From Bacteroidales bacterium (GTDB taxonomy: Bacteria; Bacteroidota; Bacteroidia; Bacteroidales; UBA932), in assembly GCA_016290835.1 (NCBI GenBank), contig JAEEVG010000002.1:74869-124223 (forward strand): DNA of 49,355 nt, given 5' to 3'. Positions 32,346 through 40,814 of this stretch are shown here, piece after piece. The translations under genes and the position numbers were made by a program. The number at the start of each line of letters is the position of its first letter. Within the stretch, counting starts at the first letter, position 1. The notes beneath the pieces were generated by a model, which saw nothing but the letters and a program-made list of their open reading frames with translations, searched no databases and was not told where the DNA came from.

Positions 32346-32867
32346 TATTATGTTATCAGGACGGTCCTCCCGGATGATGATGGGCAGCACCATCCGTTTC
32401 TCGGCTGCCGCTTCCTACGACAATAATCCGGGCACCAAGACTGAATACAGCGGCGTAATCATCGGCGACGAGGTCATGGGTGAGACGCCTGCAAAAGAGC
32501 GCATCAACTGGCTTGCCACCGACAAGATCCGCATTTACAGCGACGTCGCCACGGACCGCAACACCGGGGCGACTTGGACGAAAATGACAGCTACCGTGAG
32601 GCCCAGCTGGCTCACCAGTAACAAGTACACCGGCCCCGCAGCATCACTTCCGAGAATGTCAAACTCACCGTCGCGGCGGCTGAGATGGCACATGTTGACA
32701 AGGATGCGAGCACCAACAAAAATGCTCCATATGACCTGTCCACCCATGATCTTTATCATGCCGCTTATATGAACCTGAATAATCAGTATGTCGGTCCGTT
32801 CTATGGTATTTTTTACCTCGCCCACCGCTCGCGCCACTCGGTCCGCCCGTCCCCTGAGGAATTATAG
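32346..32867 (+). pseudogene. Frameshifted fimbrillin-like lipoprotein remnant
   Basis: One frame reads STIRFSAAASYDNNPGTKTE and RINWLATDKIRIYSDVATDR, the N-terminal mature region of a fimbrillin-type lipoprotein (compare IDWLDTDRILIYS in the left cluster). Near 32640 the protein-like sequence moves to another frame and continues ITSENVKLTVAAAEMAHVDK, THDLYHAAYMNLNNQYVGPF and YGIFYLA. The signal peptide is missing, replaced by the recombinase stub. A strong terminator follows at 32889, so this looks like the tail of a former operon. Confidence 0.75.
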
Positions 32868-32888
32868 AACACTGACAATTAATTATTT

Positions 32889-32924
32889 GGCGGGATGACC
32901 GATTGGTCATCCCGCCTTTATTTT
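32889..32924 (+). terminator. Rho-independent terminator after the fimbrillin remnant
   Basis: GGCGGGATGACC and GGTCATCCCGCC form a perfect 12-base stem with a 4-base loop, followed by TTTATTTT. It isolates the right nusG promoter from upstream transcription. Confidence 0.9.
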
Positions 32925-32970
32925 GATCTGTCCTAAGCCCGGCTCTCGCGTGCAAAGATTCTTTTTTCAA

Positions 32971-33002
32971 TTTGGAAATTTTTTTTAAAATTGATACTTT
33001 TG
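32971..33002 (+). promoter_or_regulatory. Bacteroides-type promoter of the right nusG-peptide-fimbrillin cluster
   Basis: TTTG (32971-32974) and TACTTTTG (32995-33002) are separated by 20 bases, a full consensus match. The transcript should start near 33008, giving a leader of about 90 bases before the ATG at 33097. Confidence 0.8.
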
Positions 33003-33096
33003 TAAGTTTTAAAATTATGTGCTAAATGCTATAGCGCTGTTTTTCAGCCGTTTAACGCAGACTTTTACGGTGGTTAGTAAAATAGAGAAGCAGACA

Positions 33097-33609
33097 ATGA
33101 ACTGGTTCGCTGCGCGCACGCGCTGCGGGGCGGAGCTTTCCGTTGCCGGGCGGCTCGACCGCCTGGGCGTGGAGCGCTTTGTGCCTACGGAACTTCGCCG
33201 CCATACCCGCGGCGGCGCGAGCTACGAGCGTCCGCTGATTCCAAGTCTCGTCTTCCTCCGTGCCACCAAGCGTCAGGCTTGCTCCCTCGCCAACAAGGAG
33301 GCCTTGCCGGTACGCTACCTCATCGACCCGGCTACCCGCAGCCTGCTTGTCGTACCGGACAAGCAACTTGAGGACTTCCGGCGCATACTTGACCTATCCA
33401 TCGATGATGGAGGGTTGGTTGACCGCCCGCTGGCGCTCGGCGAGCGGGTCCGCGTCATCAAAGGTGTGCTCACCGGGGTGGAAGGTTTCGTTCTGGAACT
33501 CCGCGGCCGCACCTACGTGGTGGTCCGCCTGCTCGACTCTTGGTTCGCTAAGGCGTCCGTCCCGAGAGCCTGGCTGGAGCCGGTAGGAAGCCAGAAAAAC
33601 AGACAATAA
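33097..33609 (+). CDS. UpxY-type NusG paralogue, transcription antiterminator (right copy)
   Basis: The ATG at 33097 gives MNWFAARTRCGAELSVAGRL, a 170-residue product; the frame's earlier ATG at 33019 falls in the leader and has no counterpart in the left copy. It has the NGN domain (WFAARTRCG, RFVPTE) and the KOW motif (RVRVIKGVLTGVEGFVLELR). It differs from the left copy at about 8 of 161 aligned residues (for example EQRRRT/ELRRHT, VLDLSTDEGG/ILDLSIDDGG), while many third codon positions differ, so both look selected for function. It likely promotes readthrough of the right fimbrillin operon. Confidence 0.9.
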   Translation: MNWFAARTRCGAELSVAGRLDRLGVERFVPTELRRHTRGGASYERPLIPSLVFLRATKRQACSLANKEALPVRYLIDPATRSLLVVPDKQLEDFRRILDLSIDDGGLVDRPLALGERVRVIKGVLTGVEGFVLELRGRTYVVVRLLDSWFAKASVPRAWLEPVGSQKNRQ

Positions 33610-33634
33610 CAAATCAATATAATCTTAGGATAAG

Positions 33635-33811
33635 ATGAGAAAGAAAAAACAATTTGTCAAGCCGGAAATTCTCCAGGAGCTAAGTCTCTTGGGAGCCCGA
33701 GCTATCCTGCAGGGATCAGTTTCGGACAACACGACCGTTGTCTCTATGGGACAGCAAGTTGTGACCTATGAATTCGACGACAGTGACGAATTTAACCACA
33801 AGTGGGAGTAG
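33635..33811 (+). CDS. 58-residue small protein between nusG-like gene and lipoprotein (right copy)
   Basis: The frame runs from ATG 33635 to TAG, 25 bases after nusG and 4 bases before the lipoprotein ATG. It begins MRKKKQFVKPEILQELSLLG, continues ARAILQGSVSDNTTVVSMGQ and ends FDDSDEFNHKWE. The core and both ends are shared with the left copy (29757-29933), which has the same length. It has a basic N-terminus and an acidic, aromatic C-terminus, no signal peptide and no cysteines. Function unknown; a peptide signal, chaperone-like partner or modified peptide are all possible. Confidence 0.82.
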   Translation: MRKKKQFVKPEILQELSLLGARAILQGSVSDNTTVVSMGQQVVTYEFDDSDEFNHKWE

Positions 33812-33815
33812 GAAA

Positions 33816-34967
33816 ATGAAAAGAGCAAAGATATATCTCCTGCTTCTCGCAGGGATGTCCCTTCTGGCGGGATGCCAGAGAGGCAATTTGAATGAAAGAG
33901 TAAAGAAAGATGTCCGTTTCACGGCACAGTCAGTCTCCGTCGGCACCAAGACCGATTATGGCCAGTATTCCACCGATAAGACTTGGCAGAGCATCGATTG
34001 GGAGAATGGAGACCGGATCCGGATCTCCAGCCCCGAGGCCGCGCATCGCTACGACGAGACCCGGCACTATGCCGAATATGCGGTGGTCGACGCTGCTCAG
34101 GGTACTTCTCCCGGCAAGGCCGGCAACCCGAGCCGGGCAAAGCTCACCAATGCCGGCATTCCCGATCCGAATGATGATCCTGGCGTGCCGGACCCGGCAG
34201 GCAGTGTTGACAGCAACGTCAATGGCCTGGTGTGGGGTGACGCTGATTCCTATCACTTCTTTGGCATCTATCCTTCTCCTGCCGTGAACAGCGATATTGA
34301 GTTTCCGTTTGGCGGGACGGGTTACAACGTGGCGGATCTGGTCCTGCCGAACGTCCAGACTTATACCCAGGAGTCTGCCACGGACATGGTCCTGGATCCG
34401 GATATGAATTATGCCTTCCTGGGCGCCTCTGCCCAGGTCGCCGGCGGGGCGGATGTCGAGCTCGTTTTCAAACCCTTCTTTACCGCTTTCGAGTTCACGC
34501 TGGATTGCGAGTCCGATGCCGTGTTGCTCAAGAAGTTCGAGCTCACTTCTGACAGTAAGGCAATGGCCGGCCATTACAAGGCGTCCATGACGGCGGCGGC
34601 GGACAGTTGGGAAAGCACGGTGCTCATCACCCCGGCGACCACCAATGCGGGCGGCGTGTCCATCGTCTTCGACGGGGACGGCCTGCAGCTGACCAAGGGC
34701 CATCCCGTGACCTTCACCCTGTTCGCCATCCCGGTGGACTACAATGATCTGAAGGTGACCGTGAGCGTGTCGGAGGTGGGCGGTACGGCCGTGAAGCAGA
34801 ACTCCCTCGCGCTCAAGAAAATCGACTCGGCCCTTACCTTCGGCGCCTTCAAGAAGCACGTCATCACGGGTCTGGTGAACCCGGAGTTCACGAAACTCAT
34901 CGAAATCAATTCGCTCATCGTGGATTGGGAGAATCAGGGCAGCACGACCATCGAAGTGACCCCTTAA
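33816..34967 (+). CDS. Fimbrillin-like lipoprotein, first lipoprotein of the right cluster
   Basis: The ATG at 33816 gives MKRAKIYLLLLAGMSLLAGC, a lipoprotein signal with Cys20; the 16 earlier codons of the frame overlap the peptide gene. The 383-residue protein contains GTKTDYGQYS, SIDWENGDRIRISSPEAAHR, DDPGVPDP, NVNGLVWGDADSYHFFGIYP and FKPFFTAFEFTLDC, matching the first lipoprotein of the left cluster block by block. It is probably a surface-anchored fimbrial subunit or anchor. It leads a five-gene lipoprotein series with short spacings. Confidence 0.83.
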   Translation: MKRAKIYLLLLAGMSLLAGCQRGNLNERVKKDVRFTAQSVSVGTKTDYGQYSTDKTWQSIDWENGDRIRISSPEAAHRYDETRHYAEYAVVDAAQGTSPGKAGNPSRAKLTNAGIPDPNDDPGVPDPAGSVDSNVNGLVWGDADSYHFFGIYPSPAVNSDIEFPFGGTGYNVADLVLPNVQTYTQESATDMVLDPDMNYAFLGASAQVAGGADVELVFKPFFTAFEFTLDCESDAVLLKKFELTSDSKAMAGHYKASMTAAADSWESTVLITPATTNAGGVSIVFDGDGLQLTKGHPVTFTLFAIPVDYNDLKVTVSVSEVGGTAVKQNSLALKKIDSALTFGAFKKHVITGLVNPEFTKLIEINSLIVDWENQGSTTIEVTP

Positions 34968-34988
34968 CCAGCTAATTACAAGAAGATT

Positions 34989-36131
34989 ATGAAAGCCATC
35001 ATCAGAATACTTCCGATCATTGCCTTGCTTGCGGCGTTCACGGCCTGCAGCAAGGGTGAGATCTCGGGATCAGGCGAGAATACCATCAGCCTGTGGTCCG
35101 GCGAGGACGGCACCGGAGTACTGCGCACGCGTGCCGGCGATCCGACTCCGAACCGTTCCCTGCAACCGCTCTTCCTGTTCTGGACCAGCGGCAACTTCAA
35201 CAACACTTCCGCCGTTGCGCCGGACTTCTTCGTCAAGGTTCCGGACGGCGAGATCAACGACTTCTCGGTCACGCAGTTCAACACCAACGAATACTACCCG
35301 TTGAACAATAAGACCGTCTATGCTTGCGGCATCGCCCCGGCCCCCGGCGAGGGCTATCTCGAGCCGGTCACGGCGGGCAGCTACACGAAATTCAACATCG
35401 GTGTGCCCGACACCGGTGTCGACGACGATGACTGCGGCGTCACGGACGTGATGGCAGCGGCAGTGCTGTCCGCGACCGATGCGGCCCCCTTCACGCAGGC
35501 GACCCCGCTGAACTTCAAGCATCTCCTGACCAAGCTCAGCTTCAGGGCCCGCCTGGCGGACGACATGACCAAGTTCGTCAAATACGTCAAGGTCCTCTTC
35601 CCCGGCAACCTCGCGCCGCTCAGCCTCGAGTGGAACACCAACGAGCAGCAGTACGAGGTCACGGGAGGAACAACTGGAACGAATGATTTCCTGTTCGGCA
35701 ACTACTTCACCACGGAGGACGCCGGCCTTCCCCGTTCCAACAACACGCTCTATTACCAGTTGAGCGCCGACCGCAACCAGCAGATGGGCTACACCCACAT
35801 CGTTCCTCCGGGATCCTCGATTAACGTGCACATCATCTACAAGATGGCGGACTACATCGACTCCTTCGACCTCAAGGAGCGGATGGACGCCGGCGAGACG
35901 TTGACTCCGGAGGAGATCCGGAAGGCGCGCACCGTGGTCGACGTGGACCGCGAAATCTCCATCCCGTTCTATGAGTCGGACGGCACCACCGAGGTTTCAC
36001 TCAAAGCCGGGGATGCCTATACCATCAACCTTGTCTTCAACGTCTATACGATCGAGATGGTCGGACAGAAGCGTGACTGGGAGGATGGCGGATACTTCTA
36101 CATCCCGATCCAGCCGACATTGGTTCCTTAA
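34989..36131 (+). CDS. Fimbrillin-like lipoprotein (380 aa)
   Basis: MKAIIRILPIIALLAAFTAC is a lipoprotein signal with Cys20. The mature protein shows VLRTRAGDP, FFVKVPDGEINDFSVTQFNT, TVYACGIAPAP and PLNFKHLLTKLSFRARLADD, the last being the conserved 'F-x-H-x-L-x-K/R-L' strand of fimbrillin-type subunits. It ends with an AYTINLVFNVYTIEM region. A specific subfamily could not be assigned. It lies 21 bases after the preceding gene, in an operon. Confidence 0.8.
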   Translation: MKAIIRILPIIALLAAFTACSKGEISGSGENTISLWSGEDGTGVLRTRAGDPTPNRSLQPLFLFWTSGNFNNTSAVAPDFFVKVPDGEINDFSVTQFNTNEYYPLNNKTVYACGIAPAPGEGYLEPVTAGSYTKFNIGVPDTGVDDDDCGVTDVMAAAVLSATDAAPFTQATPLNFKHLLTKLSFRARLADDMTKFVKYVKVLFPGNLAPLSLEWNTNEQQYEVTGGTTGTNDFLFGNYFTTEDAGLPRSNNTLYYQLSADRNQQMGYTHIVPPGSSINVHIIYKMADYIDSFDLKERMDAGETLTPEEIRKARTVVDVDREISIPFYESDGTTEVSLKAGDAYTINLVFNVYTIEMVGQKRDWEDGGYFYIPIQPTLVP

Positions 36132-36143
36132 GACAATTCCATT

Positions 36144-37289
36144 ATGAAGAAGATACTTATCCTTATGCTTGCCGCCGCCTGCGCATCCCTCCTGTTCGTT
36201 GGATGCGAGCGGACGTTCGGCCCCGGTGAGACGGAGCAGACCCAGATTGTCTTCGCTCCCGGCGTATACGGCATGTTCTCCCCGTTGGCGGGCACCAAGG
36301 CCGTCGATCTGGCCAATACCGGGAACACGAGTTCCCCCGATTACTACTACAATGGTTTCCTCGGGGTACCGGCCATGACCTCGCTTCCCATCGGAGCGAC
36401 GGTGTGGCTGACCTACCGCAAGGGCACGCCCGTATCCGGGGCTTCGGACATGACGGATCCCGACAATTTTACCTGGGAAGAGCCCGACCTGCAGGCCTAC
36501 ATCGTGCGGGACGCTTCGGGCTACAACGCCCTCTATCCTTGCAAGACCCAGGAGATCGTGGTAGGCGGAGTCACATACGTCGAACTTGAACTGGATGCGG
36601 ACGGCAACGTGACCTATTCTTCGCCGCTCTACCTCCAGGACGGCTACTATCAGTTCCGCGCCGTCTGCCCGGCCAACCGCATCCGCAAGAATGATCTCGC
36701 GATGCAGGTCAACAACGGCATGCAAGTCTACGCCAACGATGAGCGCTATGAGCAGACCCGCAGCAAAATCGTCCAGGTCCATGCCAACGGCTCCGGCGTT
36801 CAGAACATCATCCTGAACCCGATGATCAACGAGATGGCCCGCATCAAGGTGACCATTCACCCCGGCGAGAATGTCTCCACGATGGAGATGATGTCGCAGG
36901 GCGTCGAAATCAGCGGACTGCAGAATCCTGAAATGGAAGAAGGTGCACTGGCCTTCAACTGGAGCTCGATGAACCTGGCCGACACCCTGAAGATCCAGCG
37001 CGGCAGCAAGTACTCCCGCGCCTCGATCCACGAGTTCACCAAGGATGCCTCGGATGCGTTTGTCGGGGAACTCTGCATCCTGCCGACCGACGCCTCCAGC
37101 ACCGTCACCGTCCTGCTGGTCAACATGGCAGTCAACGGCGTCCCGACCCAGTACCTCCTGCTGCTCAACCAGATGAAGTACTTCCACGGCCACTCCTACA
37201 ACCTCGACCTCGAGATCGGGCTGGAAGGCAAGATCCGCGTAATGAACTGGGCCAACCAGTCCTGGACGGGAGAAGTCACACTTAATTAG
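36144..37289 (+). CDS. Fimbrillin-like lipoprotein (381 aa, BF2992-like)
   Basis: MKKILILMLAAACASLLFVG followed by CERT is the lipoprotein signal. The mature part has AGTKAVDLANTGN, LPIGATVWLTYRKGTPV, DGYYQFRAVCPANRIR, PMINEMARIKVTIHPGENVS and YFHGHSYNLDLEIGLEG, the usual order of fimbrillin-like proteins of the BF2992 kind. It ends VMNWANQSWTGEVTLN, a typical W-rich final strand for donor-strand or groove packing. It is probably a structural or accessory fimbrial subunit. Confidence 0.82.
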   Translation: MKKILILMLAAACASLLFVGCERTFGPGETEQTQIVFAPGVYGMFSPLAGTKAVDLANTGNTSSPDYYYNGFLGVPAMTSLPIGATVWLTYRKGTPVSGASDMTDPDNFTWEEPDLQAYIVRDASGYNALYPCKTQEIVVGGVTYVELELDADGNVTYSSPLYLQDGYYQFRAVCPANRIRKNDLAMQVNNGMQVYANDERYEQTRSKIVQVHANGSGVQNIILNPMINEMARIKVTIHPGENVSTMEMMSQGVEISGLQNPEMEEGALAFNWSSMNLADTLKIQRGSKYSRASIHEFTKDASDAFVGELCILPTDASSTVTVLLVNMAVNGVPTQYLLLLNQMKYFHGHSYNLDLEIGLEGKIRVMNWANQSWTGEVTLN

Positions 37290-37301
37290 CACGCCCGGAT
37301 T

Positions 37302-38261
37302 ATGAAGAATATCATCAGATTTACCATCCTGGCCGCAGCCGCCGCCCTCGTGCTCGGCGCCTGCCAGAAACAAGAGATTACCGATCCGCTCGCCGGCCAC
37401 AAACTGGTCCCCGTCCAGATTACCCTCGGCATCGATGATGTCCAGCAGGCCGGGACCAAGGCCGCCGTCGCGCTCCTGCCGGAGGTCGAGAACTGGATCT
37501 TCGACTATTATTACTGCCAGTTCAACAGCGCCGGCATCTCCATCGCCACCGGTCACCGCCGGGCGACCGTGACGAGCGGCGACATGGAGGTTTCGGACCA
37601 GGTCTGGCTCTATGATCTCGCGGACTGCACTGTCACCTACGTGGCCAACATCAAGCCCGCCGGTGCCGCCTACGGCGACGATCCGGGTTGGGAGCAGGGC
37701 ACCATCCTCAAGATTGCCGACAACCTCGAGACCTACAAGACCATGAAGTTCGACATGAGCGCGCGCCTGGCCGCGACGGAGATCGATGCCTCGCTGGCCG
37801 CTGCCCTCAAGCACATGCCGATGTGCGGCTACTGGCAGGGAACCATCACCGAGGCCATCAACACCGAGGCCGATCCTTTCCACATGATAGTCACGCTCGG
37901 GCGCATGGTCTCCAAGATGTTCGTCAACCTGACCAACAAGACCGGCCAGACCATCACCGGAGTCACCCTGCAGGATGCGGCCCAGAAGGCCTATATCTTC
38001 CCGCAGGTGGAGAACCCGGCCCTTGCCGACGAGGACTATGCCGACATCTCCAACACCGTCAGCATCGCCAACAATGACACCGCCATGCTCGTCTTCTATT
38101 CCGCTCCCAATTTTTGTACAGACGGCGGCAAGCACACCAAGCTCGCCTTCACGACCTCGGGCGGCAAGACCGGCAGCATCGAGCTGGGCTCGGACGTTGC
38201 CAGGGGAGACTACAACCTGTATATGAACACCATCTACACCCTCTCCGTCACAGTCAAATAA
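37302..38261 (+). CDS. Fimbrillin-associated lipoprotein (319 aa)
   Basis: MKNIIRFTILAAAAALVLGA followed by CQKQE gives a lipoprotein signal. The mature part starts with a VPVQITLGIDDVQQAGTKAA strand, VENWIFDYYYCQFN and later MIVTLGRMVSKMFVNLTNKT, ending YMNTIYTLSVTVK. This is consistent with the DUF4906/FimD-like minor subunit class, but the assignment is tentative. It is tightly packed in the operon (12 bases before, 3 bases after). Confidence 0.78.
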   Translation: MKNIIRFTILAAAAALVLGACQKQEITDPLAGHKLVPVQITLGIDDVQQAGTKAAVALLPEVENWIFDYYYCQFNSAGISIATGHRRATVTSGDMEVSDQVWLYDLADCTVTYVANIKPAGAAYGDDPGWEQGTILKIADNLETYKTMKFDMSARLAATEIDASLAAALKHMPMCGYWQGTITEAINTEADPFHMIVTLGRMVSKMFVNLTNKTGQTITGVTLQDAAQKAYIFPQVENPALADEDYADISNTVSIANNDTAMLVFYSAPNFCTDGGKHTKLAFTTSGGKTGSIELGSDVARGDYNLYMNTIYTLSVTVK

Positions 38262-38264
38262 AAT

Positions 38265-40715
38265 ATGGAAACGATGAAAACCAAATATATCATCTTTGCG
38301 GCGGCCGCCGTCTTGTCCGTCGGCTGCAACAAGAGCAACATCGACCAGCCCCTGTCTGGGGACGCGATCCGCTTTGGCGCTTCCTACCGGACGGAGGTCT
38401 TCACCAAGGCCGGCTCCCAGGTCGGCACCTCCAACTATGACGAGGGGACTTCCTACCTGCTCTTCGCGGTCGGCAGCCAGGCTGCCGCCGCAGACTACAA
38501 CTGGGTGAGCGAAAACGGCTTCCAGAATGCCCCGCAGACCGGCACGGAGTCCGACCTCCACGCCATCTCTTACGAGCCCGTGGCCAACTTCCGGCCCGGC
38601 AACTTGCTGGACTTCTACGCCCTCACCTACGGCAACACGACGACTCCGGCCCTCGATGCCGACCTCGCCGACGGTGTGACGCCCACCATCACGATCGCGG
38701 AGGCCTCCGACCGCCTGCCTGACCTGATGCACAGCAACGAGGTCAAGGACCGCACGGCCGCTCACGGCCAGATCCTCCTCCCGTTCGACCACGCCACCGC
38801 TGCGCTCAATTTCCTGGTATCCAAGCAGGATGAGACGGAGGATCCCGAGGCCAACCATCAGCTCAACAACGTCAAACTCACCGGCATCACCATCCAGAAC
38901 GTGGCCGAGAGCGCCACGATGGACCTCGTCTCCGGCCAGTGGACCTGGGCGGCGGCGAATGTGGGTTCCCGCGTCGCCTTCCCCACCGCATCCGCTACGA
39001 CCTTCGACATTCCGGTCAATGCGGAGCCTGTGGGAGACACTGACATCCTGATCTTCCCGAACGACGACGGCAACGACAACAACAACGCCTTCGATCCGGC
39101 CAGCCTTTATAAATATCAGGACCCGGCCAATGACGGGAGCACCAACAAGGGTGAGCAGATTATCGTGTCCGTGGGCCTGTCGGGCATCGAGGACTGGGAT
39201 GTGGCAGCCGGCGCGCACGTGCCCTTCAACGGCACACTCGTGGACGGTACCGTCGTAACCGACGGCGCCTGCACGATCCACTATCCGATGCGTCTTTACA
39301 ACGACACCGACGGCTCCGATGCAGGTCCGCTGCATTTCCTGCGCAACAAGCGCTATACCCTGTCCATCGTCGTGATGCGCAACAACGTCCGCATCGTGGC
39401 CGTGTCGCCGCAGGTGTATGACTGGGTGAACGTGGACATCTTCCCCTCCACGAATGAGGTGCCCCTCGGCCAGCCCATCACCATCGGTACCACTGTGTGG
39501 ATGGACCGCAACCTGGGCGCCTCCTCTGCCGACTGCGAGAATGAGTGGCTGGACACCGTGGGTTATTACTGGGAGTTCGGCCGCAACATTCCTTTCATGG
39601 TCGACTGGGAGATATTCAGGAATAATCAATATAATGTCCCTGCTCAATATAAGGATAAAAATGGCACCCTCCAAAGTAATTCGACGCGCGCTCTTGTTTG
39701 CGACCCCAGCGGGAAGATCGTCAGTCCCACACAGGTCGGCGGCAAATGGGTCTTCCAGGATAACTTCATGTATACCTTCGACCAATATGGCCGGAAATAC
39801 AGTGAAGTCATTCATAAGACCCTGAAAGACATCAAGGGGAACGGCACCGGACCTGACGGTGACTATGCTGCCATCAATCCCGGCGACAATGGAACATATG
39901 CGTTCTTGCATTATATTCCCAGCAATTCATCTGTTTCCTATTGGTATTATGCTGGCCAGCATGACTTTACGACCAACTATTGGAAAACGGTCAGCAATCA
40001 GCCGGTGCCCAAGGGCTGGCGGCTCCCGACGGCCAAAGATGTGTACACTATCATGCCGGAGGACACCTTTAACTGGACGGTAACGTCTAATCGTTTTATG
40101 AGCAAAGGAGTTGCGAACGGCCCCACGCACACGAGCGAATCGGGTGATGCTTCGTGCCGGGAGTACGCTGATTCGTATTATTATCAGTTTTTCTACGGCA
40201 ATGTGGCGGTAAACCCCAATGCCAGCGCCTCCGCGAACCTTAGTACTCCGACCCGCCTGCCTGTTAACGAGACCCGGGTGTACGGTATCAAGTACCAGGG
40301 TACTTCCAAAGCCTATCGCTATATGATCGAGATGCGCAAAGGCAAGAAGGACGGTGCTTTTGACAAGACCTACTATGCCCGCTTCTCCTTCTATCCTGCC
40401 ACGAAGGACGATAAATTCACGCAGAGCGGGACCGCTTCAAGCGTAACACAATGGAACCTCCATAAGTTCGACTGGGATCATCCTTCTTCCGTCATTGATT
40501 TCCCGATGTCCGGGCAGATGTATAGCTACATTGCCGACAATGCCCACTGGACACTGAATCTGTTCGGCATCCAGCTGAAGATCCGTCTGGATATCCCGCA
40601 TAGCAATCAGACGTACTGTATGAAGCTGAGTAACGACGGTACCGGTGTGCACGGAACCTTCATGGCGACCACCGTCCCGACCCGCCTCGTGCGCGATGTC
40701 AACGTGAATGATTAA
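38265..40715 (+). CDS. Large fimbrillin-like lipoprotein with FISUMP C-terminal domain (816 aa)
   Basis: The start is ATG 38265, or the ATG at 38274 (MKTKYIIFAAAAVLSVGC) with the same lipobox. Residues about 30-390 are fimbrillin-like (AIRFGASYRTEVFTKAG, FDHATAALNFLVSKQ, LRNKRYTLSIVVMRNNV). From about residue 400 a FISUMP domain begins: TIGTTVWMDRNLGASS, GYYWEFGRNIPF, VPKGWRLPTAKDVYT. The domain order suggests an exposed tip adhesin carried at the end of the operon. It is followed by a strong terminator. Confidence 0.87.
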   Translation: METMKTKYIIFAAAAVLSVGCNKSNIDQPLSGDAIRFGASYRTEVFTKAGSQVGTSNYDEGTSYLLFAVGSQAAAADYNWVSENGFQNAPQTGTESDLHAISYEPVANFRPGNLLDFYALTYGNTTTPALDADLADGVTPTITIAEASDRLPDLMHSNEVKDRTAAHGQILLPFDHATAALNFLVSKQDETEDPEANHQLNNVKLTGITIQNVAESATMDLVSGQWTWAAANVGSRVAFPTASATTFDIPVNAEPVGDTDILIFPNDDGNDNNNAFDPASLYKYQDPANDGSTNKGEQIIVSVGLSGIEDWDVAAGAHVPFNGTLVDGTVVTDGACTIHYPMRLYNDTDGSDAGPLHFLRNKRYTLSIVVMRNNVRIVAVSPQVYDWVNVDIFPSTNEVPLGQPITIGTTVWMDRNLGASSADCENEWLDTVGYYWEFGRNIPFMVDWEIFRNNQYNVPAQYKDKNGTLQSNSTRALVCDPSGKIVSPTQVGGKWVFQDNFMYTFDQYGRKYSEVIHKTLKDIKGNGTGPDGDYAAINPGDNGTYAFLHYIPSNSSVSYWYYAGQHDFTTNYWKTVSNQPVPKGWRLPTAKDVYTIMPEDTFNWTVTSNRFMSKGVANGPTHTSESGDASCREYADSYYYQFFYGNVAVNPNASASANLSTPTRLPVNETRVYGIKYQGTSKAYRYMIEMRKGKKDGAFDKTYYARFSFYPATKDDKFTQSGTASSVTQWNLHKFDWDHPSSVIDFPMSGQMYSYIADNAHWTLNLFGIQLKIRLDIPHSNQTYCMKLSNDGTGVHGTFMATTVPTRLVRDVNVND

Positions 40716-40740
40716 CGCACTGTACGAACACTTTTGACAG

Positions 40741-40778
40741 GACCCCGGCAATCCAATGAGATTGCCGGGGTCTTGTTT
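40741..40778 (+). terminator. Rho-independent terminator of the right fimbrillin operon
   Basis: GACCCCGGCAAT and ATTGCCGGGGTC form a perfect 12-base stem with an 8-base loop, followed by TTGTTT. It lies 25 bases after the stop of the 816-residue gene. Confidence 0.9.
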
Positions 40779-40814
40779 CATAGAAGAGCGGTTGGCCGCT
40801 CCGGGGAGGGAGGG

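Noticed and set aside
35997-39911. A 1304-codon open frame on the minus strand opposite the right fimbrillin operon
   Set aside because: It is antisense to four lipoprotein genes with clear signal peptides and family motifs. Long antisense frames are expected in GC-rich codon-biased DNA, and its translation shows no recognisable domain.
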